From positions 1 through 64,000 of the forward strand of contig NZ_JAASAE010000003.1 of assembly GCF_012726205.1 (NCBI RefSeq): a stretch of DNA of 64,000 nt, given 5' to 3'. Both the position numbers and the translations under genes were made by a program. Of this stretch, positions 36,769 to 46,459 are shown piece after piece (position 1 is the stretch's first letter; each line of letters starts with the position of its first letter). This DNA is from Rhodococcus sp. HNM0569. Lineage in GTDB: Bacteria; Actinomycetota; Actinomycetes; Mycobacteriales; Mycobacteriaceae. The notes beneath the pieces were generated by a model, which was given only the letters and a program-made list of their open reading frames with translations, did no database searches and was not told the origin of the DNA.

Positions 36769-37287
36769 TCACCATCGATCCTTGAGCCAGCTCGCCGGCC
36801 GCCCGTCGTCGTCTCGTGCGACGTCGTTCGGTTCGGTCGGCGCACCCTGTCCGGGCACCCGCTCGTCCAGTGGTGGAATGAACGAGTCGAAGATCTCGTG
36901 CAGGCTCGGCGCGCCGGGAGTCAGCTCGGAGAGGTCGGGCATGGCGCCGGCGGCGTCCGTGATCGGTGCGACGGCCGCAGCGGCTTGCTGCTGCGCATTT
37001 CGGGCTGCGGCCTGCGCGGCTTCGGCAACCGAGGCTGCAAGCCCACGCGGTGTGGATCGGTGGAACGCGTCGTCGGCGATCCAGACGTCGATCGGGATAC
37101 CCCCGGCGTTTGCGGTCACTCGGACGTGCCGGTCCGTGGACCAGCCTTCCGCCTCGATTGCTCCCAACGACTCTCGGAGTCCCGCCAGCTGTCTGGTCTG
37201 ATCCTCGAACGCCGCGAGCATCGACTCGACCTGTGCGTTCAGTGCGTCGTTGTCGGCCCTGCGCTGTTCACGGCCGTGGTCAACCAA
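36769..37287 (-). CDS. YbaB/EbfC-like protein of the ESX island (EspL-like)
   Basis: 172 residues. The first 100 resemble YbaB/EbfC nucleoid-associated proteins, as also seen for EspL of ESX-1: a helix LNAQVESMLAAFEDQTRQLA, strands GWSTDRHVRVTANAGGIPIDVWI, then an Ala-rich helix. The last 60 residues are Pro/Asp-rich. It starts at TTG 37287 after AAGGGGGG. It is the first gene of the minus-strand island and probably stabilises or escorts the small ESX proteins that follow. Confidence 0.72.
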   Translation of the reverse strand: MVDHGREQRRADNDALNAQVESMLAAFEDQTRQLAGLRESLGAIEAEGWSTDRHVRVTANAGGIPIDVWIADDAFHRSTPRGLAASVAEAAQAAARNAQQQAAAAVAPITDAAGAMPDLSELTPGAPSLHEIFDSFIPPLDERVPGQGAPTEPNDVARDDDGRPASWLKDRW

Positions 37288-37300
37288 CGGTCGGCCCCCC

Positions 37301-37330
37301 TTCCCCGAATATCCGTTCCCCGAATATCCG
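37301..37330. repeat. Tandem 15-bp direct repeat upstream of the ESX island
   Basis: TTCCCCGAATATCCG occurs twice back to back without a mismatch (37301-37315, 37316-37330). On the coding strand each unit reads CGGATATTCGGGGAA and contains the near-palindrome CGGATATTCG. It begins 14 nt upstream of the first start codon, in the promoter/leader. Confidence 0.85.
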
Positions 37331-37463
37331 GCTGCACACTAGCAACGGTCCGGGCGTCGTTGCGACTCTCGGGCCGGCGCCGCGAAGGGAGTGCAGGTGG
37401 TCGTCGTCACGACTGTGCGGCCGATGCTTTCCAGACGCCCGGAGCTGTGGCACACTCTGTTCC

Positions 37464-37505
37464 GTGCATACGACGATGAGCGCTCAGGAGTGTTGTCGAG
37501 GCTGA
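37464..37505 (+). CDS. Leader peptide with tandem Cys codons (putative attenuator uORF)
   Basis: GTG-initiated 13-codon frame encoding MHTTMSAQECCRG, ending TGA, with two consecutive TGT codons at 37491-37496. CACACT (37451-37456) lies 7 nt before the GTG, so it could be leaderless. It lies 40 nt before cysteine dioxygenase. Poly-cysteine leaderless small ORFs acting as cysteine-responsive attenuators are known in mycobacteria, and this fits that pattern. An internal ATG (37476) could also start a 9-residue version. Confidence 0.6.
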   Translation: MHTTMSAQECCRG

Positions 37506-37518
37506 CTGCTGCCTCGAC
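37495..37518 (+). promoter_or_regulatory. Hairpin overlapping the Cys-Cys leader ORF
   Basis: GTCGAGGC (37495-37502) pairs with GCCTCGAC (37511-37518) around an 8-nt loop. The left arm begins in the second Cys codon, so a ribosome on the leader would open it. The ribosome site TGGAG of the downstream gene (37533-37537) lies just after it. Confidence 0.6.
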
Positions 37519-37545
37519 CCATCACACATTCCTGGAGTCCCTCTC

Positions 37546-38097
37546 GTGTCGCACACGAATACTTCTGTCATCTCTCCTGCCGTCTCGATCTCTCCCACGC
37601 CGCTGCGTTCGGCGGATCTGCTGCACATCGCTGATCGTGCCGCAGCCGAGGTGCTCGACGGCAGCCACGACGCCCTGCTTCCCGCCGTGTGGCCCACCGC
37701 CGAGCGCTGGTCCACGCGCATCCACGCCGACGACGACGTCGACGTGTGGCTCATCAGTTGGGTGCCCGACCGGTCCACCGAGTTGCACGATCACGCAGGC
37801 TCGCTCGGCGCGCTCACGGTCCTGAGTGGTTCGCTCTCCGAATTCCGTTGGACAGGAGAGGAACTCGCGCATCGAGTGCTCGGCACCGGCGACCAGGCAG
37901 CCTTCCCGCTCGGCTGGGTGCACGACGTCACGCGGGCAATCGATCCACCGGGTGAACCGAGATCGGGCCCGACGCTGAGCGTGCACGCGTACTCGCCACC
38001 GCTCACCGCGATGTCCTACTACGAAGTCACCGACCGCGGCACCCTGCGCCGCACCCGCAGCGAACTCACCGACCTCCCCGAAGGGGCACCCGCATGA
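37546..38097 (+). CDS. Cysteine dioxygenase
   Basis: 183 residues of the type I cysteine dioxygenase cupin family. It oxidises L-cysteine to cysteine sulfinate with non-haem iron. The metal-site region is STELHDHAGSLGALTVLSG (two His) and the third His is in LGWVHDV. GTG start with GGAG 8 nt upstream. It is coupled by ATGA to a rhodanese gene and sits behind a Cys-Cys leader ORF, so its expression probably answers to cysteine supply. Confidence 0.88.
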   Translation: MSHTNTSVISPAVSISPTPLRSADLLHIADRAAAEVLDGSHDALLPAVWPTAERWSTRIHADDDVDVWLISWVPDRSTELHDHAGSLGALTVLSGSLSEFRWTGEELAHRVLGTGDQAAFPLGWVHDVTRAIDPPGEPRSGPTLSVHAYSPPLTAMSYYEVTDRGTLRRTRSELTDLPEGAPA

Positions 38098-38522
38098 GCA
38101 TCACGATCGAACAGATGCTGGAGGGCGCGCGCGCCCGCATCGAGCGCATGGACGCCACCGACCTGCCCGTCGCCGTCGCGCGCGGTGCGATCGTGGTCGA
38201 CATCCGGCCGCAAGCGCAGCGCGACCGCGAAGGCACCCTGCCCGGCGCACTCGCGATCGAGCGGAACGTGCTCGAGTGGCGCTGCGACCCGCTGAGCGGT
38301 GCGCGCCTCGCCCTCGCCGTCGATCACGACGTCGAATGGATAGTCGTGTGCTCCGAGGGATACACGTCGAGCCTCGCTGCTGCTGCGCTGCAGGATCTCG
38401 GCCTCCACCGCGCCACCGACATCGCGGGCGGATATCAGGCGATCAAGGCGGCCGGCCTCGTCGGCTCGGTCATCGGAGCCCGGCACTGCGTCCGTGAACT
38501 CGCGACCGTCGCGTCGCACTGA
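38094..38522 (+). CDS. Rhodanese-domain sulfurtransferase
   Basis: 142 residues, a single rhodanese domain. VVDIRPQAQRDREGTLPGAL is the family start, and the active-site loop is VVCSEGYTSS with the persulfide-forming Cys. It would carry or detoxify sulfane sulfur or sulfite arising from cysteine oxidation by its partner, with which it overlaps by 4 nt. Confidence 0.9.
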   Translation: MSITIEQMLEGARARIERMDATDLPVAVARGAIVVDIRPQAQRDREGTLPGALAIERNVLEWRCDPLSGARLALAVDHDVEWIVVCSEGYTSSLAAAALQDLGLHRATDIAGGYQAIKAAGLVGSVIGARHCVRELATVASH

Positions 38523-38555
38523 AGCGCCGCGACACGACGCCGCGGGCACGTCGAT

Positions 38556-38561
38556 TACCCT
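38556..38561 (+). promoter_or_regulatory. -10 box of lysS (leaderless)
   Basis: TACCCT 8 nt before the GTG start; no ribosome site. Confidence 0.5.
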
Positions 38562-38569
38562 GGTAACCC

Positions 38570-40081
38570 GTGAGTGACGCACCCCAGACACACGACGACG
38601 ACACCCCGGAGCAGATCCGCATCCGCCACGAGAAGCGGGCGCGTCTACTCGAACAGGGCAAGCAGGCGTATCCGGTGTCGGTGCCACGCACCCACTCGCT
38701 CGCGCAGGTCCGTGCAGCGCACCCGGACCTCGAGCCGGACACGGCGACGGGGGAGGTCGTCGGCGTCGTCGGCCGCGTCATCTTCCTCCGCAACACCGGC
38801 AAGTTGTGCTTCGCGACGCTGCAGGAAGGCGACGGCACCAAGCTGCAGGCGATGATCAGCCTCGCCAACGTGGGCGACGAGTCGCTCGCCGAGTGGAAGT
38901 CCGACGTCGATCTCGGCGACTACGTGTTCGTGCGCGGCGAGGTCATCAGCTCGCGCCGCGGCGAGCTCAGCGTCATGGCGTCGTCCTGGCAGATCGCGTC
39001 GAAGTCGCTGCGTCCGCTGCCCGTCGCACACAAGGAGATGAGCGAAGAGTCCCGCGTGCGGCAGCGGTACGTCGACCTGATCGTGCGCCCCGAGGCGCGC
39101 GAAACCGCACGTAAGCGCGTCACCGTCGTGCGTGAGCTGCGGGCAGCCCTCGAACGCCGCGGCTTCCTCGAGGTCGAGACGCCGATGCTGCAGACCCTGC
39201 ACGGCGGCGCGGCGGCGCGGCCGTTCGTCACGCACTCGAACGCACTCGACATCGATCTGTATCTGCGGATCGCGCCCGAGTTGTTCCTCAAGAGATGCGT
39301 CGTCGGCGGTATCGAGAAGGTCTTCGAGATCAATCGCAATTTCCGCAACGAAGGTGTGGACTCGACGCATTCGCCCGAATTCGCGATGCTCGAGACCTAC
39401 GAGGCGTACGGCACGTACGACGATTCTGCGATCATGATCCGCGAACTCGTGCAGGAAGTCGCGCGCGGTGCATTCGGCAGCACGCTCATCACTCTCGCCG
39501 ACGGCAGCGAGTACGACTTCGGTGGCGAGTGGAAGACGCTCGAGATGTATCCGTCGCTGTCCGACGCGATCGGCGTCGACGTCACGCCCGACACGACCGT
39601 CGCCGAATTGTTGTCGCTCGCCGAGAAGGTCGGGCTCGAAGTGCCGAAGGACAAGGGATACGGCCACGGCAAGCTCGTCGAGGAATTGTGGGAGCACATG
39701 TGCGGTGACCAGCTGTACGAACCCACATTCGTGCGTGATTTCCCGGTCGAGACGTCGCCGCTCACCCGCGACCACCGCGACACGCCGGGCGTCACCGAGA
39801 AGTGGGACCTCTATGTGCGCGGATTCGAACTCGCCACCGGATACTCGGAACTGGTCGACCCGGTGATCCAGCGCGAGCGGTTCGTCGACCAGGCGCGGCT
39901 CGCGGCGGGCGGAGACGACGAGGCGATGATGCTCGACGAGGAGTTCCTGGCCGCGATGGAACAGGGCATGCCGCCCACCACCGGCACCGGTATGGGAATC
40001 GATCGTCTGCTCATGGCGCTCACGGGCCTCGGAATTCGCGAGACCATTCTTTTCCCCCTCGTTCGCCCCGCCGGGCACTGA
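38570..40081 (+). CDS. lysS: Lysyl-tRNA synthetase, class II
   Basis: 503 residues. OB-fold anticodon domain (about 60-170), then class II catalytic domain with motif 2 [20 protein letters not shown] and motif 3 [15 protein letters not shown]. It charges tRNA-Lys in the cytoplasm. The GTG start directly follows a TACCCT box. lysS followed by lsr2 and then clpC is the mycobacterial order. Confidence 0.97.
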   Translation: MSDAPQTHDDDTPEQIRIRHEKRARLLEQGKQAYPVSVPRTHSLAQVRAAHPDLEPDTATGEVVGVVGRVIFLRNTGKLCFATLQEGDGTKLQAMISLANVGDESLAEWKSDVDLGDYVFVRGEVISSRRGELSVMASSWQIASKSLRPLPVAHKEMSEESRVRQRYVDLIVRPEARETARKRVTVVRELRAALERRGFLEVETPMLQTLHGGAAARPFVTHSNALDIDLYLRIAPELFLKRCVVGGIEKVFEINRNFRNEGVDSTHSPEFAMLETYEAYGTYDDSAIMIRELVQEVARGAFGSTLITLADGSEYDFGGEWKTLEMYPSLSDAIGVDVTPDTTVAELLSLAEKVGLEVPKDKGYGHGKLVEELWEHMCGDQLYEPTFVRDFPVETSPLTRDHRDTPGVTEKWDLYVRGFELATGYSELVDPVIQRERFVDQARLAAGGDDEAMMLDEEFLAAMEQGMPPTTGTGMGIDRLLMALTGLGIRETILFPLVRPAGH

Positions 40082-40140
40082 CCAATTCCGTCGCGATCAC
40101 GGGCGCGTGAATGCGGGTCGGCGCGGTCGCACATTTCGAA

Positions 40141-40220
40141 TCGAATTATCGGGTAGGGTACCGATTAATACCGGATAACCGATTGTTCGATCCGAGTGCG
40201 ACCGAGAGGATTTTTCGTTC
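40141..40220 (+). promoter_or_regulatory. AT-rich lsr2 promoter
   Basis: A locally AT-rich stretch between GC-rich genes. TAATAC (40166-40171) can act as -10, preceded by AATTATC and followed by repeated CCGGATAA/CCGATT-like elements. GAGAGGA (about 40204-40210) is the ribosome site, about 10 nt before the ATG. AT-rich DNA is what Lsr2 binds, so autoregulation is plausible. Confidence 0.5.
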
Positions 40221-40565
40221 ATGGCCAAGAAAGTCACGGTAACGCTCATCGACGACGTCGATCAGGACGCTGCGGCCGACGAAACGGTCGAGTTCGGTCT
40301 GGACGGCGTCCAGTACGAAATCGATCTGTCGTCGGAAAACGCCGAAAAGCTGCGTGAGCAGTTGGCGGTGTGGGTGTCGCACGCGCGTCGCGTCACGGGC
40401 CGCAAGCGCACCAAGTCGGCGTCCTCGTCGGCGAAGCCGCGCGCGTCCGTCGACCGCGAGCAGAGCGCTGCCATTCGCGAATGGGCACGCAAGAACGGCA
40501 TGAAGGTGTCCGCGCGTGGCCGCATTTCCGCCGACGTCGTGGACGCCTACAATTCGGCGCACTGA
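40221..40565 (+). CDS. lsr2: Nucleoid-associated silencer Lsr2
   Basis: 114 residues. N-terminal dimerisation domain ([16 protein letters not shown]... YEIDLS), a linker rich in Lys and Ser, and a C-terminal DNA-binding domain whose AT-hook-like RGR motif is in [12 protein letters not shown]. It bridges AT-rich DNA and silences acquired genes, an H-NS-like role in actinobacteria. Position after lysS is conserved. Confidence 0.97.
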   Translation: MAKKVTVTLIDDVDQDAAADETVEFGLDGVQYEIDLSSENAEKLREQLAVWVSHARRVTGRKRTKSASSSAKPRASVDREQSAAIREWARKNGMKVSARGRISADVVDAYNSAH

Positions 40566-40588
40566 GCACCGCATCGCCGGTGGGTAGA

Positions 40589-40641
40589 CGGTCGCACTGT
40601 CGCATCGTGCGCAGGCCGCGCACGATGCGACAGTGCGACCG
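40589..40641. terminator. Terminator after lsr2, 24-bp perfect stem
   Basis: Arms 40589-40612 and 40618-40641 are perfectly complementary around AGGCC. An overlapping alternative stem pairs 40610-40623 with 40646-40659 (14 bp). Located between convergent genes. Confidence 0.85.
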
Positions 40642-40677
40642 ATCCGTGCGCGGCCTGCGGCGCGTCGTGCCTTCCGG

Positions 40678-41499
40678 CTACTTGAAGTAGACGATCTGCT
40701 GGCTGGTCGCGAGGAGCGTGCCGTCGGTTCCCCACAACTGTGCGTGCTGGTCGAAATACCCGCGCCCGAACCGCGCCGTATGCGCGGTCGCGAGCACGTG
40801 GTCGGTGCCCTGAGCGGCGATCTCCGCGTCGTCGGCATGGAAGTAGACCGTGAACGACACCGTGCCCGCGGGCACGTACTGGCCCTTGCGCAGGAACACG
40901 CGTGGGTAGAACGCGTCACACATCGAGGTGAGGGCCGCGTAGTCCAGCGGGCGTGCCGGTTCGTCGCGCAGCCACAGTGTCGACGTCGAGCTCGGTGACT
41001 CGGACGCACCCTCGCCGGGCACGTCGCCCTCGACGAAGCGCATGTCGTAGTTGCGCGGCCACATGATGAATTCAGGGAAGTCGGTGCGCTCGAGGTCGGC
41101 GGGCTGTGGAGTGGTGGGGCGCTCGTCCTCGGTGTCCGTCCACGTGTCGCGGCGCAGGCCGAACACCGCGGTCGCCGTGGTGGCGACGACTCCGTCCTGG
41201 GTCAGTTCGAGCGACCAGTGCTGGTTCGTGCGGTTGGTGCGCACCGCTCGCGCAGTGATGTCGAACGGTCCGTCCGTGATCGGCCCCGCGAAGTTGACCG
41301 TGATGGACAGCGGTGCGCCGAGGCGGTCCGGATGCAGTTCGACGGCGTGCAGGAGGGTCGCCGCCGTGGCGCCGCCGAACGGGCCGACCATGTTGTTGTA
41401 GGCCGGTGAGGTGTGGCCGGTGAATCGGCCGTCGCCCGTGTAGTCGAGCTCGACGGCGGCGTCGAAGGGGTGGGTGACGGTGGTGACGGGCTCGGTCAC
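40678..41499 (-). CDS. TesB-like double-hotdog acyl-CoA thioesterase
   Basis: 273 residues with two hotdog halves. The first has YNNMVGPFGGATAATLLHAVE, matching the thioesterase helix; the second has DHVLATAHTARFGRGYFDQHAQLW, with the conserved Asp/Gln near the C-terminus. It likely hydrolyses acyl-CoA esters. GTG start after GAGGAG. It is divergent from a TetR regulator gene with a palindromic operator between them, so it is probably that regulator's target. Confidence 0.83.
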   Translation of the reverse strand: MTEPVTTVTHPFDAAVELDYTGDGRFTGHTSPAYNNMVGPFGGATAATLLHAVELHPDRLGAPLSITVNFAGPITDGPFDITARAVRTNRTNQHWSLELTQDGVVATTATAVFGLRRDTWTDTEDERPTTPQPADLERTDFPEFIMWPRNYDMRFVEGDVPGEGASESPSSTSTLWLRDEPARPLDYAALTSMCDAFYPRVFLRKGQYVPAGTVSFTVYFHADDAEIAAQGTDHVLATAHTARFGRGYFDQHAQLWGTDGTLLATSQQIVYFK

Positions 41500-41547
41500 G
41501 GCGGCTCCTCTGGCGGTTCGGTTCGGCCCGCTGCGGGCCGGATTGCT

Positions 41548-41569
41548 CTAAGTATGACGGCATACATAG
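41548..41569. promoter_or_regulatory. Probable TetR operator
   Basis: CTAAGTATG and CATACATAG form 9-bp inverted arms (8 of 9 complementary) around ACGG. It lies in the 99-nt gap between the divergent thioesterase and TetR genes and is AT-rich against its surroundings. Confidence 0.6.
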
Positions 41570-41598
41570 AATAGCCGCGACACCGGGAAGGGGCGACC

Positions 41599-42177
41599 GT
41601 GGCGAAGAAGCAGGATCCGGCGACCGGCACGCGCGCGTCGATGATCGACAGCACCGTGGCGCTCGTCCGCGAGCGTGGTGTGGCCGGGACGTCGTTCGCC
41701 GACGTCCTCGCGCACAGCGGCGCACCGCGCGGATCGATCTACCACCACTTTCCCGGTGGCAAGGGTCAGTTGGTGGAGGATGCGACGCGCTCGGCCGCGG
41801 ACACTCTCGGTCGTGGCGTGCGCCGCATTCTCGACGCGGACGACACGGTCGGGGCGCTGCGAGCGCTGGTCGCGCTGTGGCGTCGAGGACTCGAGAAGAG
41901 CGACTACCGCGCCGGCTGTCCGATGGCGGCTGCCGCCCTCGGCACCGAGGACGGTGCCCGCGTCGTGGCTGCGGCCGCATTCGACGAGTGGCGCGACGTG
42001 ATCGCCGACAAGCTCCGCGCCGAGGGCGCGCCCGCGGACCGCGCCGCGTCCGTCGCCGCTCTCGTGTTGGCAAGCCTCGAAGGCGCTCTCATGCTGTCCC
42101 AGGCGCGACGCAGTCCCGAACCTCTCGACACTGCTCTCACGGAACTCGAAGTCGTGTGCACGAGTGTGGTGGGTTGA
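41599..42177 (+). CDS. TetR-family regulator (LmrA/YxaF type)
   Basis: 192 residues. The N-terminal helix-turn-helix is GTSFADVLAHSGAPRGSIYHHFPGGKGQL, here read as FADVLAHSGAPRGSIYHHF; the C-domain with GCPMAAAALGTE is the LmrA/YxaF ligand-binding type. It probably represses itself and the thioesterase across the shared gap. The ligand is unknown; acyl-CoA or an aromatic compound would fit the target gene. Confidence 0.85.
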   Translation: MAKKQDPATGTRASMIDSTVALVRERGVAGTSFADVLAHSGAPRGSIYHHFPGGKGQLVEDATRSAADTLGRGVRRILDADDTVGALRALVALWRRGLEKSDYRAGCPMAAAALGTEDGARVVAAAAFDEWRDVIADKLRAEGAPADRAASVAALVLASLEGALMLSQARRSPEPLDTALTELEVVCTSVVG

Positions 42178-42487
42178 CCCGCACGTGCCCTGCGCCTCGG
42201 CAACGGCCGACGTGTTGTTCGCCCTCGGCGTACAGCGATCGGGAAACGATCCCGCGACCTGCGACGTTGGACAGTTCATGCAGGCCTGCGACTGCGCCGA
42301 ACCAGGTGGAGTGGCGACAGGCAGATCGATGCCCAACTAGAGTGTTGAGTGGGGTCGTGGAATCTGAACGCATCGCATCGTGATCGTCGGTTCCTGCGAT
42401 CTGCCGGTAGTGCCGGAGCGAACCACGGCAAGCACCGACGAGACACCCGGTCTCGTCCCTGACTGCCGGAGAGTGTGAGGGAGAGCG
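42178..42487 (+). promoter_or_regulatory. clpC upstream region
   Basis: A 310-nt non-coding stretch. It contains a ClgR-like box at 42216-42233, a perfect hairpin GACGAGAC/GTCTCGTC at 42437-42457 in the leader, and purine-rich GGAGAGTGTGAGGGAGAG before the ATG. No small gene is convincing here. The long leader suggests regulated expression. Confidence 0.45.
42216..42233 (+). promoter_or_regulatory. ClgR-like operator
   Basis: TGTTCGCCCTCGGCGTAC fits the CGC-N5-GCG core and flanks of the ClgR box as recalled from Corynebacterium, with one mismatch at the central A. ClgR activates clp protease genes in actinobacteria. Confidence 0.45.
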
Positions 42488-45022
<2,535 letters not shown>

Positions 45023-45053
45023 CCGGACGCGCTTCCCGGTAGTCCGGCAGGCT

Positions 45054-45091
45054 CACGACACCCCCGTGCACGCATGTGCGGGGGTGTCGTG
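45054..45091 (+). terminator. clpC terminator
   Basis: CACGACACCCCCG pairs perfectly with CGGGGGTGTCGTG (13 bp) around a 12-nt loop, 32 nt after the stop codon. Confidence 0.85.
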
Positions 45092-45211
45092 CTGTCCGCG
45101 GCCCCGGTCGTACCTACCGGCCTACGGGTCCGCCGCCCCTGCGGTACGTTGCGGAAGAGGGCCCGGCGCGGCCGGGCCACCCAGTCCGAACGACCGACGA
45201 AGGAGTTCCAC

Positions 45212-45649
45212 ATGCCCACTCGCACAGCGCGCACCGCATGGAACGGCGGACTGCAGGACGGCAGCGGCCAGGTCGAGCTCACGAGTTCGGGGCTCGCGAC
45301 GTTCGAGGTGTCGTTCCCGAAGCGCGCGGCCGACGACGCCGGCGGGTTCACCAGCCCCGAAGAGTTGATCGCCGCGGCGCATTCGTCGTGCTACGCGATG
45401 CAGCTGTCGGCGCTGATCGGTGAAGCGGGCGGCACGCCGCAGAGCATCGAGGTCAAGGCCGACGTGTCGCTCGGCCCGGACGATCCCGGGTTCAAGCTCA
45501 CCGGCATCGCCCTCACCGTGCGCGCCGAGGTCACCGGGCTCGACGCCGACGGATTCGCGAAGGCCGCACAGGCGGCGAAGGAGTCGTGCCCGGTGAGTAA
45601 GGCCCTGACCGGTGTCGACATCACCCTGGACGCCCAGCTCGACGGCTGA
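45212..45649 (+). CDS. OsmC/Ohr-family peroxidase
   Basis: 145 residues of the OsmC family. The two redox cysteines are in AHSSCYAMQLS and KESCPVSKAL, and GGFTSPEELIAAA is the family centre. It reduces organic hydroperoxides using thiols. ATG follows AAGGAG by 6 nt. No MarR-type OhrR regulator is adjacent, which favours the OsmC rather than Ohr subgroup. Confidence 0.93.
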   Translation: MPTRTARTAWNGGLQDGSGQVELTSSGLATFEVSFPKRAADDAGGFTSPEELIAAAHSSCYAMQLSALIGEAGGTPQSIEVKADVSLGPDDPGFKLTGIALTVRAEVTGLDADGFAKAAQAAKESCPVSKALTGVDITLDAQLDG

Positions 45650-45660
45650 TCGACGGAACA

Positions 45661-46365
45661 ATGCGGGTGGCGTCGTGGTTGCATCGAGACGTGAACCACG
45701 ACGCCCCGACTTCCGCCTCCGACATCGACCGGGACATCACGGTCGATGTCTTCTCCGACATCGCCTGCCCATGGTGCTACATCGGCAAGCACCGATTCGC
45801 GGCGGCGCTGCGCAGCTTCGACGGCCGTGACCGGGTCCGCGTCCGGTGGCACGCGTACCAGCTCGATCCGACCGCCCCGGTCGGTGCGGGCAGGCGGGAG
45901 ATCGATGCGCTCGTCGAGATGAAGGGCATGAGCGAGGAGCAGGTGCGCCAGATGTTCGCGCAGGTGGTCCGCAATGCGCAGTCGGTCGGTCTCGAACTCG
46001 ACTTCGACCGCGCGATCGCCGCCAACACGTTCGACGCGCACCGGCTGGTGCAGCTCGCAGGCGACCGCGCCGACGGCGTCGTCGATGCATTGTTCCGCGC
46101 ACACTTCGTCGAGGGGCGGGCGGTCGACGACCGCGACGTGCTGGTCGACATCGCGGCGAGCGAGGGCCTCGACGCCGACGACGTCAAGTCTCGTCTCGAT
46201 GCGGGCGAGGGCGCCGACGAGGTGCGCGACGATCTTGCGGCAGCACGGCAGTTGCAGATCACGGGCGTGCCGTTCTTCATTGCGAACGGCCGGCTCGCGG
46301 TGTCGGGTGCGCAGCCCGAGGACGTGTTCGTGCAGTTGCTCTCGCAGGCCGAGACGCACGACTGA
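45661..46365 (+). CDS. DsbA/FrnE-family thioredoxin-fold oxidoreductase
   Basis: 234 residues. DVFSDIACPWCYIGKHRF contains the CPWC active site, and ITGVPFFIANGRLAVSGAQ holds the cis-Pro loop; this is the cytoplasmic FrnE/DsbA-like type, without a signal peptide. It may handle disulfides under oxidative stress, next to OsmC. ATG 45661 is used; GTG 45691 would drop ten N-terminal residues and fits the family start equally well. Confidence 0.88.
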   Translation: MRVASWLHRDVNHDAPTSASDIDRDITVDVFSDIACPWCYIGKHRFAAALRSFDGRDRVRVRWHAYQLDPTAPVGAGRREIDALVEMKGMSEEQVRQMFAQVVRNAQSVGLELDFDRAIAANTFDAHRLVQLAGDRADGVVDALFRAHFVEGRAVDDRDVLVDIAASEGLDADDVKSRLDAGEGADEVRDDLAAARQLQITGVPFFIANGRLAVSGAQPEDVFVQLLSQAETHD

Positions 46366-46459
46366 CGCACTCCGCCCGCGGAATTCGCCCGGTGACCGTC
46401 CACGGTGGGACACACTGGACACGGCAGACCGGTGGATCTCTGGACGGCGGGAGTGCGAA

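Noticed and set aside
31017-37287. Interpretation of the ESX island as a complete type VII secretion system
   Set aside because: None of the core genes EccB, EccC, EccD, EccE or MycP is present, so it can only be an accessory substrate cluster.
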